DNA of 64,000 nt, from positions 19,187 through 83,186 of the forward strand of contig NZ_PNFA01000017.1 in NCBI RefSeq assembly GCF_002970975.1, written 5' to 3'. The position numbers were made by a program, and so were the translations under genes. The stretch is from Microbacterium halophytorum. Its GTDB lineage: Bacteria > Actinomycetota > Actinomycetes > Actinomycetales > Microbacteriaceae. Shown here one piece after another: positions 55,001 through 62,559 of the stretch (positions within the stretch are counted from its first letter, which is position 1; each line of letters opens with the position of its first letter). The notes below the pieces were generated by a model, which saw only the letters and a list, made by a program, of their open reading frames with translations, had not been told where the DNA came from and ran no database searches.

Positions 55001-56030
55001 CAAGGATCCGTCCCAGTTCACCGCTGTCCTCAACGACATCGCCACGTCGTCGGGAAGCGACTGGTTCGACGAGTTCGTCTCTGCCACGGCGGATGCATGC
55101 ACCGTTCCGGATCTCGAGAGCGTTGACCCGTCAGCGTGGTCGGCGCTTGTCAAGTTCAGGCGAACAGACGAGACTTTCGAGAACGTCGATCGCTACGTGA
55201 ACGAGCACGAACTCGACGCCGCGCTCGGCGAGTTCCTTGCCGAGCGCGCTCAGATCACGACCACCGCAGAGATCACTCAAGCAGCAAAGTCAGCGCTGGC
55301 CGCCACGGTCCTTGCCTCGAGAGACTCGCTTCCTGACCCCTCGACGCGCGTCGCGCTCGTGAAATCGCTCGAGCCTGGCGTCCTCCCGGTCACGCACGTT
55401 GGAGCGCGCGATGGCGAACTTGTCGGGCTCCTCCTCAGAGAGGGGCTACTGGCCGACGCCCCAGACACGTTCTCTGCCGACCTGCTCTCGGACTGGCGCA
55501 ACCTTGAGAGCGCCATCCAGGCATCCCAGAGCTTCGCCGCGTTCGCAGACGCGACCATCATGCCGCCCCGTCACCTCGCTGCGATGTTGACCAGCAGCAA
55601 GTTATCGGTGGAGACCCGTGACGCGTTGGCAGTGAAGCTCGTGGAGCTGCTCACAGGAGCAACCGCAACAGACGGGACTGCTACCGCCAATGCGCTCGCC
55701 CGGCAAGGTACGCAACTTGACTTCCCGCGGATTGACGCGCTGCGCGAGTCCGGCGCTGACCGCCGCACAATCATTCAACTCGCGGCTACCCAGAGCGAAG
55801 GGCTGTCAACCACCGAACTGAGGGCGCTCCTGCACGCGATGGGCGGGGAGTGCCGGCGGCTCGCTCTCGGAGGGAGTGGAGTGGTGCGCTTTGACGTCGA
55901 CGGTGACCATCGGGCTGTGCTCGCACGCTTGGCGGGGATTACGCACACCGGAGCGAAGGAAGGATTCACTCTGAAGCACGGCACGAAGCTTGAGGCGAAT
56001 CTGAAACACGCACCCGCGATTCAGCAGTGA
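52071..56030 (+). CDS. Large membrane P-loop ATPase (KAP/YobI-like), third gene of the RM operon
   Basis: Protein of 1319 aa. The P-loop GSYGSGKSS is at 94-102, Walker B VLIEDVDRFDD near 286-296, and a sensor-like IFIYAIRDS at 321-329. Two transmembrane segments (about 181-202 and 219-241) sit between Walker A and B, the hallmark of KAP/YobI-type NTPases, which puts the ATPase on the cytoplasmic membrane face. The remaining ~950 residues are mainly alpha-helical, repeat-like and without a recognised catalytic motif, perhaps a sensor. ATG at 52071 has GGAGG 5 nt upstream, 19 nt after the endonuclease gene, so the three genes form one operon. KAP-like NTPases occur in several defence systems, so an abortive or backup defence is a reasonable guess. 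Codon use is AT-richer than core genes. Confidence 0.8.
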   Translation: MPEERSAVTVDGDGKEAAAGATAPGAWLRRRWAALTARRAERQQIRSRRPARPGNTIPLKALAPDFQREYHQVYLDLLERALRHPDTRSVALTGSYGSGKSSVLRALGRTWWRRRRIVELSLSTLDPDLIPPAQIQNPAEREKSNQIQKELVKQLLYRLPPGRTPRSRFPRASSPSRGTGLFVAFTAAAAVGAVWVVALLAGWQPDITQRIEGVGWSGPWFWAAAAAVAALGATGAWWVLAGKYALQAGLKAGAVTVSLAPTSSSYFDQYLDEIMYFFQVSKAGIVLIEDVDRFDDAVVFDTLRALNTLLNSSRQVRRRVIFIYAIRDSVLGRIGAEKTTSKGEPSDTAAADTTPVLEIDKANRTKYFDVIIPIVPFVTADNARDLLMEIMQPHLAHNEGAPGISPSLIRLAARHVADMRTLLSIRNEFEVHLDRLMTSARAPMPDINHDIILSLVLLRATSPDAYEKIRLKTSPLDDLNRRWLTLVEENLETLTAELTRLRTQLETGVALDLRLGRAAAALDARRSELFELAQGITPERVQFSGPLSDDNLANLMGWQQIADGQLLTLTFFTKPDRYSQRQTKIVTVGRHLLAQLLDMPIDPASWRTADVDELNDQIASTEAEIRFLRHHTWAEVHSRPDLTVKAAGRETSSRVEGHPAGEAPAAPKAVASTRPNFTDLVQEHAPSELAAGLIAHGYLPRHFARYASTFYGKVVGLNATEFISRAIEPGTPIVEYELNEQDVAQVLAEQQADEDDADLFDDLSIYNLDIVAYLLLHRPRAAQRVADHLAARWGEVERSFLSRFLQRATNDQAAALTSMMAPNWQDALRFTISEVALAPASRYQLVDAVLNAVRSDERDDLDPEVGRFLAANYPQLPTAIAPRNPDRAAIVMTVFEQAGATIADLTPLNDTAITAATALSIYPVTAPNLQAIGGAEEVPLDALRSRAEGPQVYEHVIKRLPDYLDALGKLDPPATPIKDPSQFTAVLNDIATSSGSDWFDEFVSATADACTVPDLESVDPSAWSALVKFRRTDETFENVDRYVNEHELDAALGEFLAERAQITTTAEITQAAKSALAATVLASRDSLPDPSTRVALVKSLEPGVLPVTHVGARDGELVGLLLREGLLADAPDTFSADLLSDWRNLESAIQASQSFAAFADATIMPPRHLAAMLTSSKLSVETRDALAVKLVELLTGATATDGTATANALARQGTQLDFPRIDALRESGADRRTIIQLAATQSEGLSTTELRALLHAMGGECRRLALGGSGVVRFDVDGDHRAVLARLAGITHTGAKEGFTLKHGTKLEANLKHAPAIQQ

Positions 56031-56131
56031 ACGCGTACGCGATTGAGCTCTTGCGTGGGCACCGATCACAGGGTGCATGTGTGCGATCCACGCATCAGGA
56101 CGCCCGTGACCACGAGCAGGTGAAGCGGGGG

Positions 56132-56485
56132 TCAAGAGGCGCGAGAATGCGGCACGCCCGCGACCGCTCGAGACGGACGCAACTCCGTCCCGGAATTGCG
56201 GAGGTAGGTGCCTACAGTCGTGGGGGAGACAGACAGAGCCTTACCGATCTGCGCCAGAGTCTCGCCCCCACGGTAGCGGTCTGTCGCGATCTTGAGTTCC
56301 GCGTCATCGAGGCCTTGATTGCGCAGCTGCACCCCGGCCTTCCGCAGGTGGCGTGTCACGGTAGCGCGGCTCGCGCCGACCTGCTCGCACACCTTCTTCA
56401 ACGGGAGCCCCGACTCGTAGAGCTCGCGCATCAGGCCGACGGCTTCAGACGTGACCGTGTTTCGAGGCTTTCCAACTGACCGCAC
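56132..56485 (-). CDS. Small tandem helix-turn-helix protein
   Basis: Protein of 117 aa with two successive HTH units of the resolvase/Hin type: LPLKKVCEQVGASRATVTRHLRKAG and ETLAQIGKALSVSPTTVGTYLRNSG. No catalytic domain. GTG at 56485 is preferred because GAGGG lies 5 nt upstream; the frame is open to 56611 at the island's right junction, and a TTG there is possible. Position beside the right attachment site suggests a regulator or recombination directionality factor. Function inferred only. Confidence 0.65.
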   Translation of the reverse strand: MRSVGKPRNTVTSEAVGLMRELYESGLPLKKVCEQVGASRATVTRHLRKAGVQLRNQGLDDAELKIATDRYRGGETLAQIGKALSVSPTTVGTYLRNSGTELRPSRAVAGVPHSRAS

Positions 56486-56610
56486 GACAGGCCCTCGATG
56501 GTCCGTGATCGAGGGCTCCGACGCCGACGCGCTACTGGTCTCGATGCCCTTCCTCGCCCGAGAAATCAACGATCTCAGCGCGCGGGACGAGATTCGAACG
56601 TCCTCCAGCA

Positions 56611-56619
56611 AGGCGCACA
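56611..56619. repeat. Candidate attR core
   Basis: AGGCGCACA, identical to the 3' end of tRNA-Arg (47450-47458), marks the probable right end of the island. Confidence 0.55.
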
Positions 56620-56622
56620 GAG

Positions 56623-56656
56623 GACGAAGCCCCGGTGGAAACGCCGGGGCTTCGTC
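56623..56656. terminator. Terminator next to attR, probably the displaced tRNA-Arg terminator
   Basis: 13-bp arms GACGAAGCCCCGG and complement with loop TGGAAACG, starting 4 nt after attR. Joined to attL, it would lie 7 nt after tRNA-Arg, as expected for a tRNA terminator. Confidence 0.75.
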
Positions 56657-56826
56657 GTTGCGCGCGAAGACCTGTGCCGATCGTCATCTGCTCAGCGTAC
56701 GCCCCGCCCGCGCGGCGTGTGAACCGCGGGCGGCCGCACGGCGGCGCAGGGCGTGTCCCTTTGTTCGGGCCCTAGCGAGCAGGTGCCCAGTGACCAGCGC
56801 AGTAGGCCGGAACCAAGCGGCATGCG

Positions 56827-57261
56827 CTACTGCGGGAGGCCGCGGAGCTTGGCGGTCAGTTCGTGCAGCGTCCGCAGCTCGTCGTCGGTGAGCACGCTCA
56901 TTCGCTGGGCGATGTGGCGCCCGTGCTGTGTCGCGACGGCGCGGAACGTGCGGGCGCCTCTCGGCGTCGCCGTGACGAGCGAGCCGCGGCCGTCCTCGGG
57001 GTCGGGGCGCTTGGTGACGAGCCCCTTCGCGACCATCCGGTCGATCAGCCGCGAAACGCTCGGCTGGCTGATCAGCATGTAGGTCGTGATCTCGCGCAGG
57101 CGGGCGGTCATGTCGGGAGCGCGCGTGACCGTCAGCAGCACGTCGTACTCGGCCTGTGCGAGCTCGGTGCCGCGGAAGTCGCCCTCGATCGATTCGAAGA
57201 TCTCGTGCTGCGCACGGAACAGGCTCTCCCACGCCTGGACGGCGGCTCTGCGGTCGGTCAC
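56827..57261 (-). CDS. MarR family transcriptional regulator
   Basis: Winged-helix regulator of 144 aa: dimerisation helix at the N-terminus (AWESLFRAQHEIFESI), recognition region LREITTYMLISQPSVSRLIDRMVAKGLVTKRP, and DPEDGRGSLVTATPRGAR as the wing. Likely a ligand-released repressor of its own or neighbouring genes; ligand unknown. The GTG at 57261 is supported by a TACGCT element 7 nt upstream; the longer open frame beyond it is an artefact. Divergent from the DUF2207 gene. Confidence 0.9.
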   Translation of the reverse strand: MTDRRAAVQAWESLFRAQHEIFESIEGDFRGTELAQAEYDVLLTVTRAPDMTARLREITTYMLISQPSVSRLIDRMVAKGLVTKRPDPEDGRGSLVTATPRGARTFRAVATQHGRHIAQRMSVLTDDELRTLHELTAKLRGLPQ

Positions 57262-57268
57262 GTATGCA

Positions 57269-57274
57269 AGCGTA
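57269..57274 (-). promoter_or_regulatory. Leaderless -10 element of the MarR gene
   Basis: TACGCT on the minus strand, 7 nt before the GTG at 57261. Confidence 0.5.
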
Positions 57275-57356
57275 TAAGAATCGCCGCGCGAACCGGCGCC
57301 GGCTCTCCGGACGGGCCTCCCCCGTGCGGCGGAGGCGGCGGGTCCGCCGCCCCCGA

Positions 57357-57362
57357 TATCCT
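57357..57362 (+). promoter_or_regulatory. Leaderless -10 element of the DUF2207 gene
   Basis: TATCCT, then 6 nt, then the ATG at 57369. Confidence 0.6.
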
Positions 57363-57368
57363 GTGCCG

Positions 57369-59222
57369 ATGGCCAGGTGGAACGACCGGATGGATCACGT
57401 CGGCCGCGGGCGGAGCGTGCGGTCGCGCACACTGGGCCGCGTGCGGCGCGCCGGCGCCGGGATCGCGCTCGCGGCGCTGCTCGCCCCCGCGCTGACCGGC
57501 GCTGCCGTCGAGGCATCAGGCCCGAGGGCCGCCGACGTCGACGATTTCGCGTTCGACAGCATGCACACGGTCTTCGAGCTGGCCCGCGACGCAGACGGCG
57601 TCGGCCGCGCGGTCGTGACGGAGACGCTGGTCGCCGACTTCCCAGCGCGGCAGAACCGGGGCCTGAACAGGCAGATCCCCGAGGCATCGTTCGGGGCGCC
57701 GACCCGGCCCGATGTCCTCTCCGTGACCGACGAGAACGGCGCGGAGCGCGCGTACGAGGAGGACACGGAGGACGGCTACCTCTCGATCACCTCGGCCGTT
57801 CCCGAGGGCGAGTACGCCGAGGGGCGGCAGACGTACGTCATCCGGTACGAGATCGAGAACGTCGCGCAGCCGATGGACAACGGCCTCGACGAGTTCTACT
57901 GGGACATCAACGGCGAGCAGTGGGCGCAGCCGTTCGGCGAGGTGAGCGCGACCGTGGTGGTCGACGGCGACATCGCGGGCGACCTCACGGGCGACGCGCG
58001 ATGCTACATCGGCACGGCGGGCGACGAGTGCGCCGTTTCGCGCGCCGCGGCGACCGACGGCGGGGTGCGGTTCGACACGGAGCCCGTCTCGGCCGCCCCT
58101 CGCGAGAGCGCCACCGTGGCGATCGGCTTCCGCCCCGGCACCTTCGAACCGTACGACAACGAGTTCGCGGCATCCGTGCCCGCATGGATCGGCCTGATTG
58201 CGGCGATCGGCGCCGTCGGCGCGCTCGTCGCGGGCCTCGTGCTGCGCGGGCGCCGCCTGCGCGACTCGCCGGGGCGCCCCACCGTCATCGCGGAGTACGA
58301 CCCGCCCGACGGCATCGACGCGCTCCAGGCGGCCGTCTTCGTCGGCAGGGGCGCGACCTCGGCGGTGCCGGCCGAGGTCCTCGAACAGGCGGTGCTCGGC
58401 TCCGTCCGGATCGTCGAGGCCGAGGGGAAGAAGGGCAGGACGGAGCTGGCGGCCGAGCTCGCCGACGCGGCGCGCGCCGACGGCAACGGCAGGCAGCTGC
58501 TCCGGGCGATGTTCGGACACGACCTGCGCGGCGGGCCGTACGCGTTCGGCAAGCACGACAGCAAGCTCGCGAAGGCGACCGGGAAGCTCATCCAGCAGAC
58601 CACAGAAGCGCAGAAGAAGAGATACCGCCGGCGCTACCCGGCGGGCGCGGCGCTCGCCGTCGCCGCCACGGCGATCGTGCTGGGCGTGGGCGCCGTGGTC
58701 GGGGAGGCGATCGCGCTCGACGCGCTGGTGAGGCCGCTGGTGCCCGTCACCGTGATCGTCGTCGCGCTCGTCTGCGCCGTCGCCGCATGCATCGTCGTGG
58801 CGAAGGTGCCGTTAAATCCAGCCGGTGCGGAGCTGCGCGATCACCTCGCGGGGCTGAAGCTGTTCATCCGGGTCACGGAGGAGGAGCGCATCCGCGTGCT
58901 GCAGTCTCCGGATGGCGCTGCGCGGCGGCGCATCGAACCGGGCGACCCGCGCCAGCTCCTCCACCTCTACGAGGAGCTGCTGCCGTTCGCCGTCGCATTC
59001 GGGCTCGAGAAGAAGTGGTCGGACAGGCTGGCGGCGATGTACGGGGACTCAGCGCCGGCGTGGTGGGCCGGTGCGGGCGCGTTCCACGCGGCCAGCTTCT
59101 CGAAGGGCGTCGGCGCGCTCGGCCCGAGCGTCGGCGCCAGCACCTCGAGCTCGTCGGGCGGCTCGACGGGCGGCGGCACGGGTGGCGGCGGCGGCGGTGG
59201 CGGCGGTGGCGGCGGCGTCTGA
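57369..59222 (+). CDS. DUF2207 family membrane protein
   Basis: Membrane protein of 617 aa. A basic N-terminus and signal-like helix (about residues 25-50) lead to an extracytoplasmic domain of about 220 residues (VITEALVADFPARQNRGLNRQIP-like), then a transmembrane helix (near 275-297), a cytoplasmic part, two more helices (near 423-470), and a Gly-rich tail ending in a long glycine run. This matches DUF2207, function unknown. Start fixed by TATCCT 6 nt upstream. The MarR regulator is divergent, so it may control this gene (inference). Confidence 0.85.
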   Translation: MARWNDRMDHVGRGRSVRSRTLGRVRRAGAGIALAALLAPALTGAAVEASGPRAADVDDFAFDSMHTVFELARDADGVGRAVVTETLVADFPARQNRGLNRQIPEASFGAPTRPDVLSVTDENGAERAYEEDTEDGYLSITSAVPEGEYAEGRQTYVIRYEIENVAQPMDNGLDEFYWDINGEQWAQPFGEVSATVVVDGDIAGDLTGDARCYIGTAGDECAVSRAAATDGGVRFDTEPVSAAPRESATVAIGFRPGTFEPYDNEFAASVPAWIGLIAAIGAVGALVAGLVLRGRRLRDSPGRPTVIAEYDPPDGIDALQAAVFVGRGATSAVPAEVLEQAVLGSVRIVEAEGKKGRTELAAELADAARADGNGRQLLRAMFGHDLRGGPYAFGKHDSKLAKATGKLIQQTTEAQKKRYRRRYPAGAALAVAATAIVLGVGAVVGEAIALDALVRPLVPVTVIVVALVCAVAACIVVAKVPLNPAGAELRDHLAGLKLFIRVTEEERIRVLQSPDGAARRRIEPGDPRQLLHLYEELLPFAVAFGLEKKWSDRLAAMYGDSAPAWWAGAGAFHAASFSKGVGALGPSVGASTSSSSGGSTGGGTGGGGGGGGGGGGV

Positions 59223-59264
59223 CCCGGCGATCGCCGGCGCGCCGATGGTCGCGTCCCGGTGCGC

Positions 59265-60134
59265 TCAGCGCCCGGGGAGGAGCCTCGCGAGCCGCTCCCG
59301 CTCTTCGGACGGCATGCGATAGGTGTGCTCCTCGGCGGGGTAGCGCGATGAGCGGACGTCATCCGCGAACTCCGCGAGCCCCGATATCATCCGCTCGCGA
59401 AGAGCGTCGTACCGCTTGACGAAGCGAGCCGGTGCGCCGTTGTGGATGCCGAGCAGATCGTGGAAGACGAGCACCTGGCCGTCGACGTCGCTGCCCGCGC
59501 CGATGCCGATCACGGGCACGCGGATGCACTGCGCGATCTGCGCGGCCGCGGCGGCCGGGATCGCCTCGAACACGATCGAGAAGCACCCGGCTTCCTCGAG
59601 GGAGCGAGCGGCATCGAGCACCGTCAGAGCCTCCTCGGCGGTCCGGCCGCGGGCGCGGAAGCCGCCGCCGGCGGCCGCGGTCTGCGGAGTGAGGCCGACA
59701 TGGCCCATCACGGGGATGCCAGCGCGCACGATGGCCCGCGCGCGCTCGGCCGATGCCCCGCCTCCTTCGAGCTTGACGGCGTCGGCGCCCGCCTCCTTCA
59801 CGAAGCGCTGCGAGGTCGCGACGGCGTCGCCGTCCGAGGCCTCGTACGACCCGAAGGGCAGGTCGGCGACGAGCAGCGGCCGGTGCGCGCCGCGTCGGGC
59901 GGCCCTGCACAGCACGAGCATCTCGTCGACCGTGACGGGAACGGTGCTGTCGTAGCCGAGCACGGTCATCGCGCCCGAATCGCCGACGAGGACGACGTCG
60001 ACGCCGGCCGCATCGGCCGCACCCGCACTGGGGAAGTCGTAGGCGGTCACCATCACGATGCGCTCACCGTTCGCCTTCATCCGGGCGAGATCCGTGATGC
60101 CGACGCGCTCGCCCCCGGACGGCCGGGAGCTCAT
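59265..60134 (-). CDS. panB: 3-methyl-2-oxobutanoate hydroxymethyltransferase
   Basis: First enzyme of pantothenate synthesis, making ketopantoate from ketoisovalerate and methylene-tetrahydrofolate; 289 aa. Conserved blocks [54 protein letters not shown] and [22 protein letters not shown] all match. Its need for methylene-THF links it to the folate operon at the other end of the window. ATG overlaps the panD stop (ATGA). Last gene of the pantothenate operon. Confidence 0.95.
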   Translation of the reverse strand: MSSRPSGGERVGITDLARMKANGERIVMVTAYDFPSAGAADAAGVDVVLVGDSGAMTVLGYDSTVPVTVDEMLVLCRAARRGAHRPLLVADLPFGSYEASDGDAVATSQRFVKEAGADAVKLEGGGASAERARAIVRAGIPVMGHVGLTPQTAAAGGGFRARGRTAEEALTVLDAARSLEEAGCFSIVFEAIPAAAAAQIAQCIRVPVIGIGAGSDVDGQVLVFHDLLGIHNGAPARFVKRYDALRERMISGLAEFADDVRSSRYPAEEHTYRMPSEERERLARLLPGR

Positions 60135-60520
60135 GGCCGCGCTCCGAGCAGCTGGTCGACGGCGGCGTCGACCGTGACGATCCCGTTGCCGCGGTCGACG
60201 TGCACGACGCGCGGCTCGTACTGCTCCAGGTCGCGCTCGTCGTACTCCGCGTACGAGACGACGATGATCGTGTCGCCTGAGTGCACGAGCCGGGCCGCGG
60301 CGCCGTTGACCTGCATCGTGCCCGTGCCGCGTTCGCCCACGAGCGCGTACGTCTCGAACCGGGCGCCGTTGTCGACGTCGAGGACGTGCACCTGCTCGTG
60401 GGGCAGGATGTCGGCGGCCTCGAGCAGGTCGGGGTCGATCGTGATCGAGCCGACGTAGTTGAGGTCGCTGCCGGTGATCGTGGCTCGGTGGATCTTGGAC
60501 TTCAGCATGATGCGTCGCAT
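60131..60520 (-). CDS. panD: Aspartate 1-decarboxylase (pyruvoyl-dependent)
   Basis: Makes beta-alanine for pantothenate; 129 aa. Starts [16 protein letters not shown], with the self-cleavage motif YVGSITID (Gly-Ser bond near residue 24-25) that produces the pyruvoyl group. Overlaps panC by 19 nt and panB by 4 nt. Confidence 0.95.
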   Translation of the reverse strand: MRRIMLKSKIHRATITGSDLNYVGSITIDPDLLEAADILPHEQVHVLDVDNGARFETYALVGERGTGTMQVNGAAARLVHSGDTIIVVSYAEYDERDLEQYEPRVVHVDRGNGIVTVDAAVDQLLGARP

Positions 60521-61371
60521 CGGTGGTCTCCTTCCAGGATGCGGTTGTCGATGAGTCGTGCCGCACCGACGCGGGCGGAGATGGCGAGCAGCGCGCGGTC
60601 GCCGACGTCTTCGCGCGCGCTGAGGTCTTCTGCGTCGCGCAGCTCGATGTACTCGGGGTCGAGGCCCGCGGCCGCGAGGACGCCGCGCGCGGCCGCGATC
60701 ACGGGCGCAGCGCGGCGCTCGCCGGAGCGGACGAGGGCATCGGCGGTGTCGAGGGCGCGATTGAGCGCGGTGGCGCGCCGGCGCGAGGCTTCGTCCAGGT
60801 AGGCGTTGCGCGAGCTCATGGCGAGGCCGTCGGGCTCGCGCACGATCGGGCACGCGACGACCCGCACCGGCATGTTCAGATCGCGCACGAGGCGCCGCAC
60901 GACCACCACCTGCTGCGCGTCCTTCTGCCCGAAGTACGCGCTGTCGGGCGCCACCATGCCGAACAGCTTCGCCACGACCGTGGCGACGCCGTCGAAGTGG
61001 CCGGGCCCCCGCACGGCGCCGCACAGCACGTCGGTGACGCCGGTGACGTGGATCGTGGTGGCGAAGCCGTCGGGGTACACCTCGCTGACGGGAGGCGCGA
61101 AGAGGATGTCGGCGCCCGCCTCGCGGGCCAGGCGCGCGTCGCGCTCCTGGTCGCGCGGGTACGCGTCGAGGTCCTCGTGCGCACCGAACTGCGTCGGGTT
61201 CACGAACAGCGACACGATCACCAGGCCGCTCTCGGCGCGCGCGGCGCGGATGAGCGAGAGATGCCCCTCGTGCAGCGCCCCCATCGTCGGAACGAGCCCG
61301 ACCTCTTCGCCCGCGGCCTTCGCGTCGGCCACGGCGGCGCGGATCTCGGCGACGGACCTCAGCACGTTCAT
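60502..61371 (-). CDS. panC: Pantothenate synthetase
   Basis: Joins pantoate and beta-alanine with ATP; 289 aa. Typical blocks: [17 protein letters not shown] near residue 26, [19 protein letters not shown], and the KMSKS-like [15 protein letters not shown] precedes the ATG, which overlaps the upstream DUF2520 stop (ATGA). Confidence 0.96.
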   Translation of the reverse strand: MNVLRSVAEIRAAVADAKAAGEEVGLVPTMGALHEGHLSLIRAARAESGLVIVSLFVNPTQFGAHEDLDAYPRDQERDARLAREAGADILFAPPVSEVYPDGFATTIHVTGVTDVLCGAVRGPGHFDGVATVVAKLFGMVAPDSAYFGQKDAQQVVVVRRLVRDLNMPVRVVACPIVREPDGLAMSSRNAYLDEASRRRATALNRALDTADALVRSGERRAAPVIAAARGVLAAAGLDPEYIELRDAEDLSAREDVGDRALLAISARVGAARLIDNRILEGDHRCDASC

Positions 61372-62105
61372 GCTTCCTCCTCGATCATCCGGCTGGTGCT
61401 CGCGTGCATCGCGTCGAACAGCTCCAGCGCGCCAGGCACGTCGGAGAGGGCGGCGCGCTGGCGTGCGACCGTCGCGGCGTCGCCGCGCGTGATCGGCCCG
61501 GTCAGCGCGCCGGCGCCGAGTTCGACCCAGTTGTCGATCGTGCGCCGGATGAGCGGAGCGAGCATGTCGCGAGCGCTCGCTGTGGGGATGCCCGCGGCGC
61601 TGGCGGCACCGGCAGCCGCCTCCTCGAGGGTGACGAGGAAGTTCGAGGCGATGCAGCACGCCGCGTGGTAGGCGGCGCGGTCCTCGTCGGCGATGTCGAA
61701 CGCCCGTCCGCCGACGGCGCCGACGAGCAGCGCCGCGGCGTCCCTCCCGGCGGGGCGGTGGGCCGCGACAGCGCAGGCGAGATCGACGAAGACGTCCGGA
61801 TGCTCGTCGCCCGTGAACGTCTGCACCGGGTGCAGGCCGAAGTCGACGTCATCGATGGGGGTCGCGCCCGAGGTGTGTCCGATGAGGCGCACGCGGTCGG
61901 CGATCGCGGCCGCCGCGCTCGGAATCTCGGAGTCCGTGACGCACAGCAGGCCGATATCGGCGCGGGGCGCGGTCTCATCGCGGCCGAGCGGGCCGGTGAC
62001 GCAGAGGCCCGCGGCACGGAGCGCCCTCGCGAACGCGCGGCCGAGCCTGCCTCGGCCGATGACGACGACGTGGGCGGCTGCGGGGGCGGGTATGTGGCTC
62101 TTCAT
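61368..62105 (-). CDS. Rossmann-fold / DUF2520 family protein (copy 2)
   Basis: Protein of 245 aa, first gene of the pantothenate operon. Rossmann motif [17 protein letters not shown] near residue 15, [10 protein letters not shown] (the counterpart of HPAMSFTG in copy 1) and a helical C-terminal domain with [15 protein letters not shown]. The position directly upstream of panC is typical of this family in actinobacteria, where a ketopantoate-reductase-like role has been suspected but not settled. ATG at 62105 chosen; ATGA overlap with panC. Confidence 0.85.
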   Translation of the reverse strand: MKSHIPAPAAAHVVVIGRGRLGRAFARALRAAGLCVTGPLGRDETAPRADIGLLCVTDSEIPSAAAAIADRVRLIGHTSGATPIDDVDFGLHPVQTFTGDEHPDVFVDLACAVAAHRPAGRDAAALLVGAVGGRAFDIADEDRAAYHAACCIASNFLVTLEEAAAGAASAAGIPTASARDMLAPLIRRTIDNWVELGAGALTGPITRGDAATVARQRAALSDVPGALELFDAMHASTSRMIEEEA

Positions 62106-62159
62106 GGGTTCGGCGCGGCCCGGCCGCGCGGGATGAGTATCCGGCGCCCGGCGGATGCG

Positions 62160-62206
62160 GCACAAATCGCGGAGCATTTCGACACGTGTGTTGGCCCGAT
62201 TTGTGC
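62160..62206. repeat. GCACAAATC inverted repeat, second member of a hairpin family
   Basis: 10-bp arms at 62160-62169 and 62197-62206 (GCACAAATCG / CGATTTGTGC). The same 9-bp core forms the ends of the hairpin at 42804-42857. Confidence 0.6.
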
Positions 62207-62296
62207 GCGTTGTGCTCCGGTTCAGCGCAAACAGCGGTGCGAAGTGATCTCAGGGGCCCTGCCGTGCCCCCGTCCGGCGCGGTGACGGACGCAAGA

Positions 62297-62330
62297 AGGG
62301 CCGGGTCGGATGTTGATCCGACCCGGCCCT
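62297..62330. terminator. Strong hairpin in the pan/reductase gap
   Basis: 14-bp arms AGGGCCGGGTCGGA and complement with a 6-nt loop. Could terminate transcription from either side. Confidence 0.65.
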
Positions 62331-62559
62331 CGTCCCTTGCACCAGGAGTGTCCTGCAATCACATGTAGGTCGCCGCCACAGCAAAACGGCTTCCCGGTTC
62401 AGACTCTATAACAGCGAGGTAACGCTCGCCAAGGCCCAGCGTTACTTTTCCGTGATTTTCTTTGCGGGTGCATCTGGAACGCTCAGCCGGGCGGCCGACC
62501 CGCCCCACCGGCGTCGGCGCCGACGGTAGCGTGGGAAGCCCGTACGGAAGGATGCACCC

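Larger units (their letters stand above)
62106..62559. other. 450-bp gap between the pantothenate operon and the aldo/keto reductase
   Basis: No convincing gene. It holds the imperfect GCACAAATC hairpin (62160-62206), a strong hairpin (62297-62330), and a TAGCGT -10-like element near 62525 for the reductase. Confidence 0.7.

Noticed and set aside
56576..56611. Possible second tRNA on the minus strand (GTTCGAATCTCGTCCC)
   Set aside because: It resembles a T-arm, but no acceptor, D or anticodon stem can be drawn; more likely chance sequence at attR.
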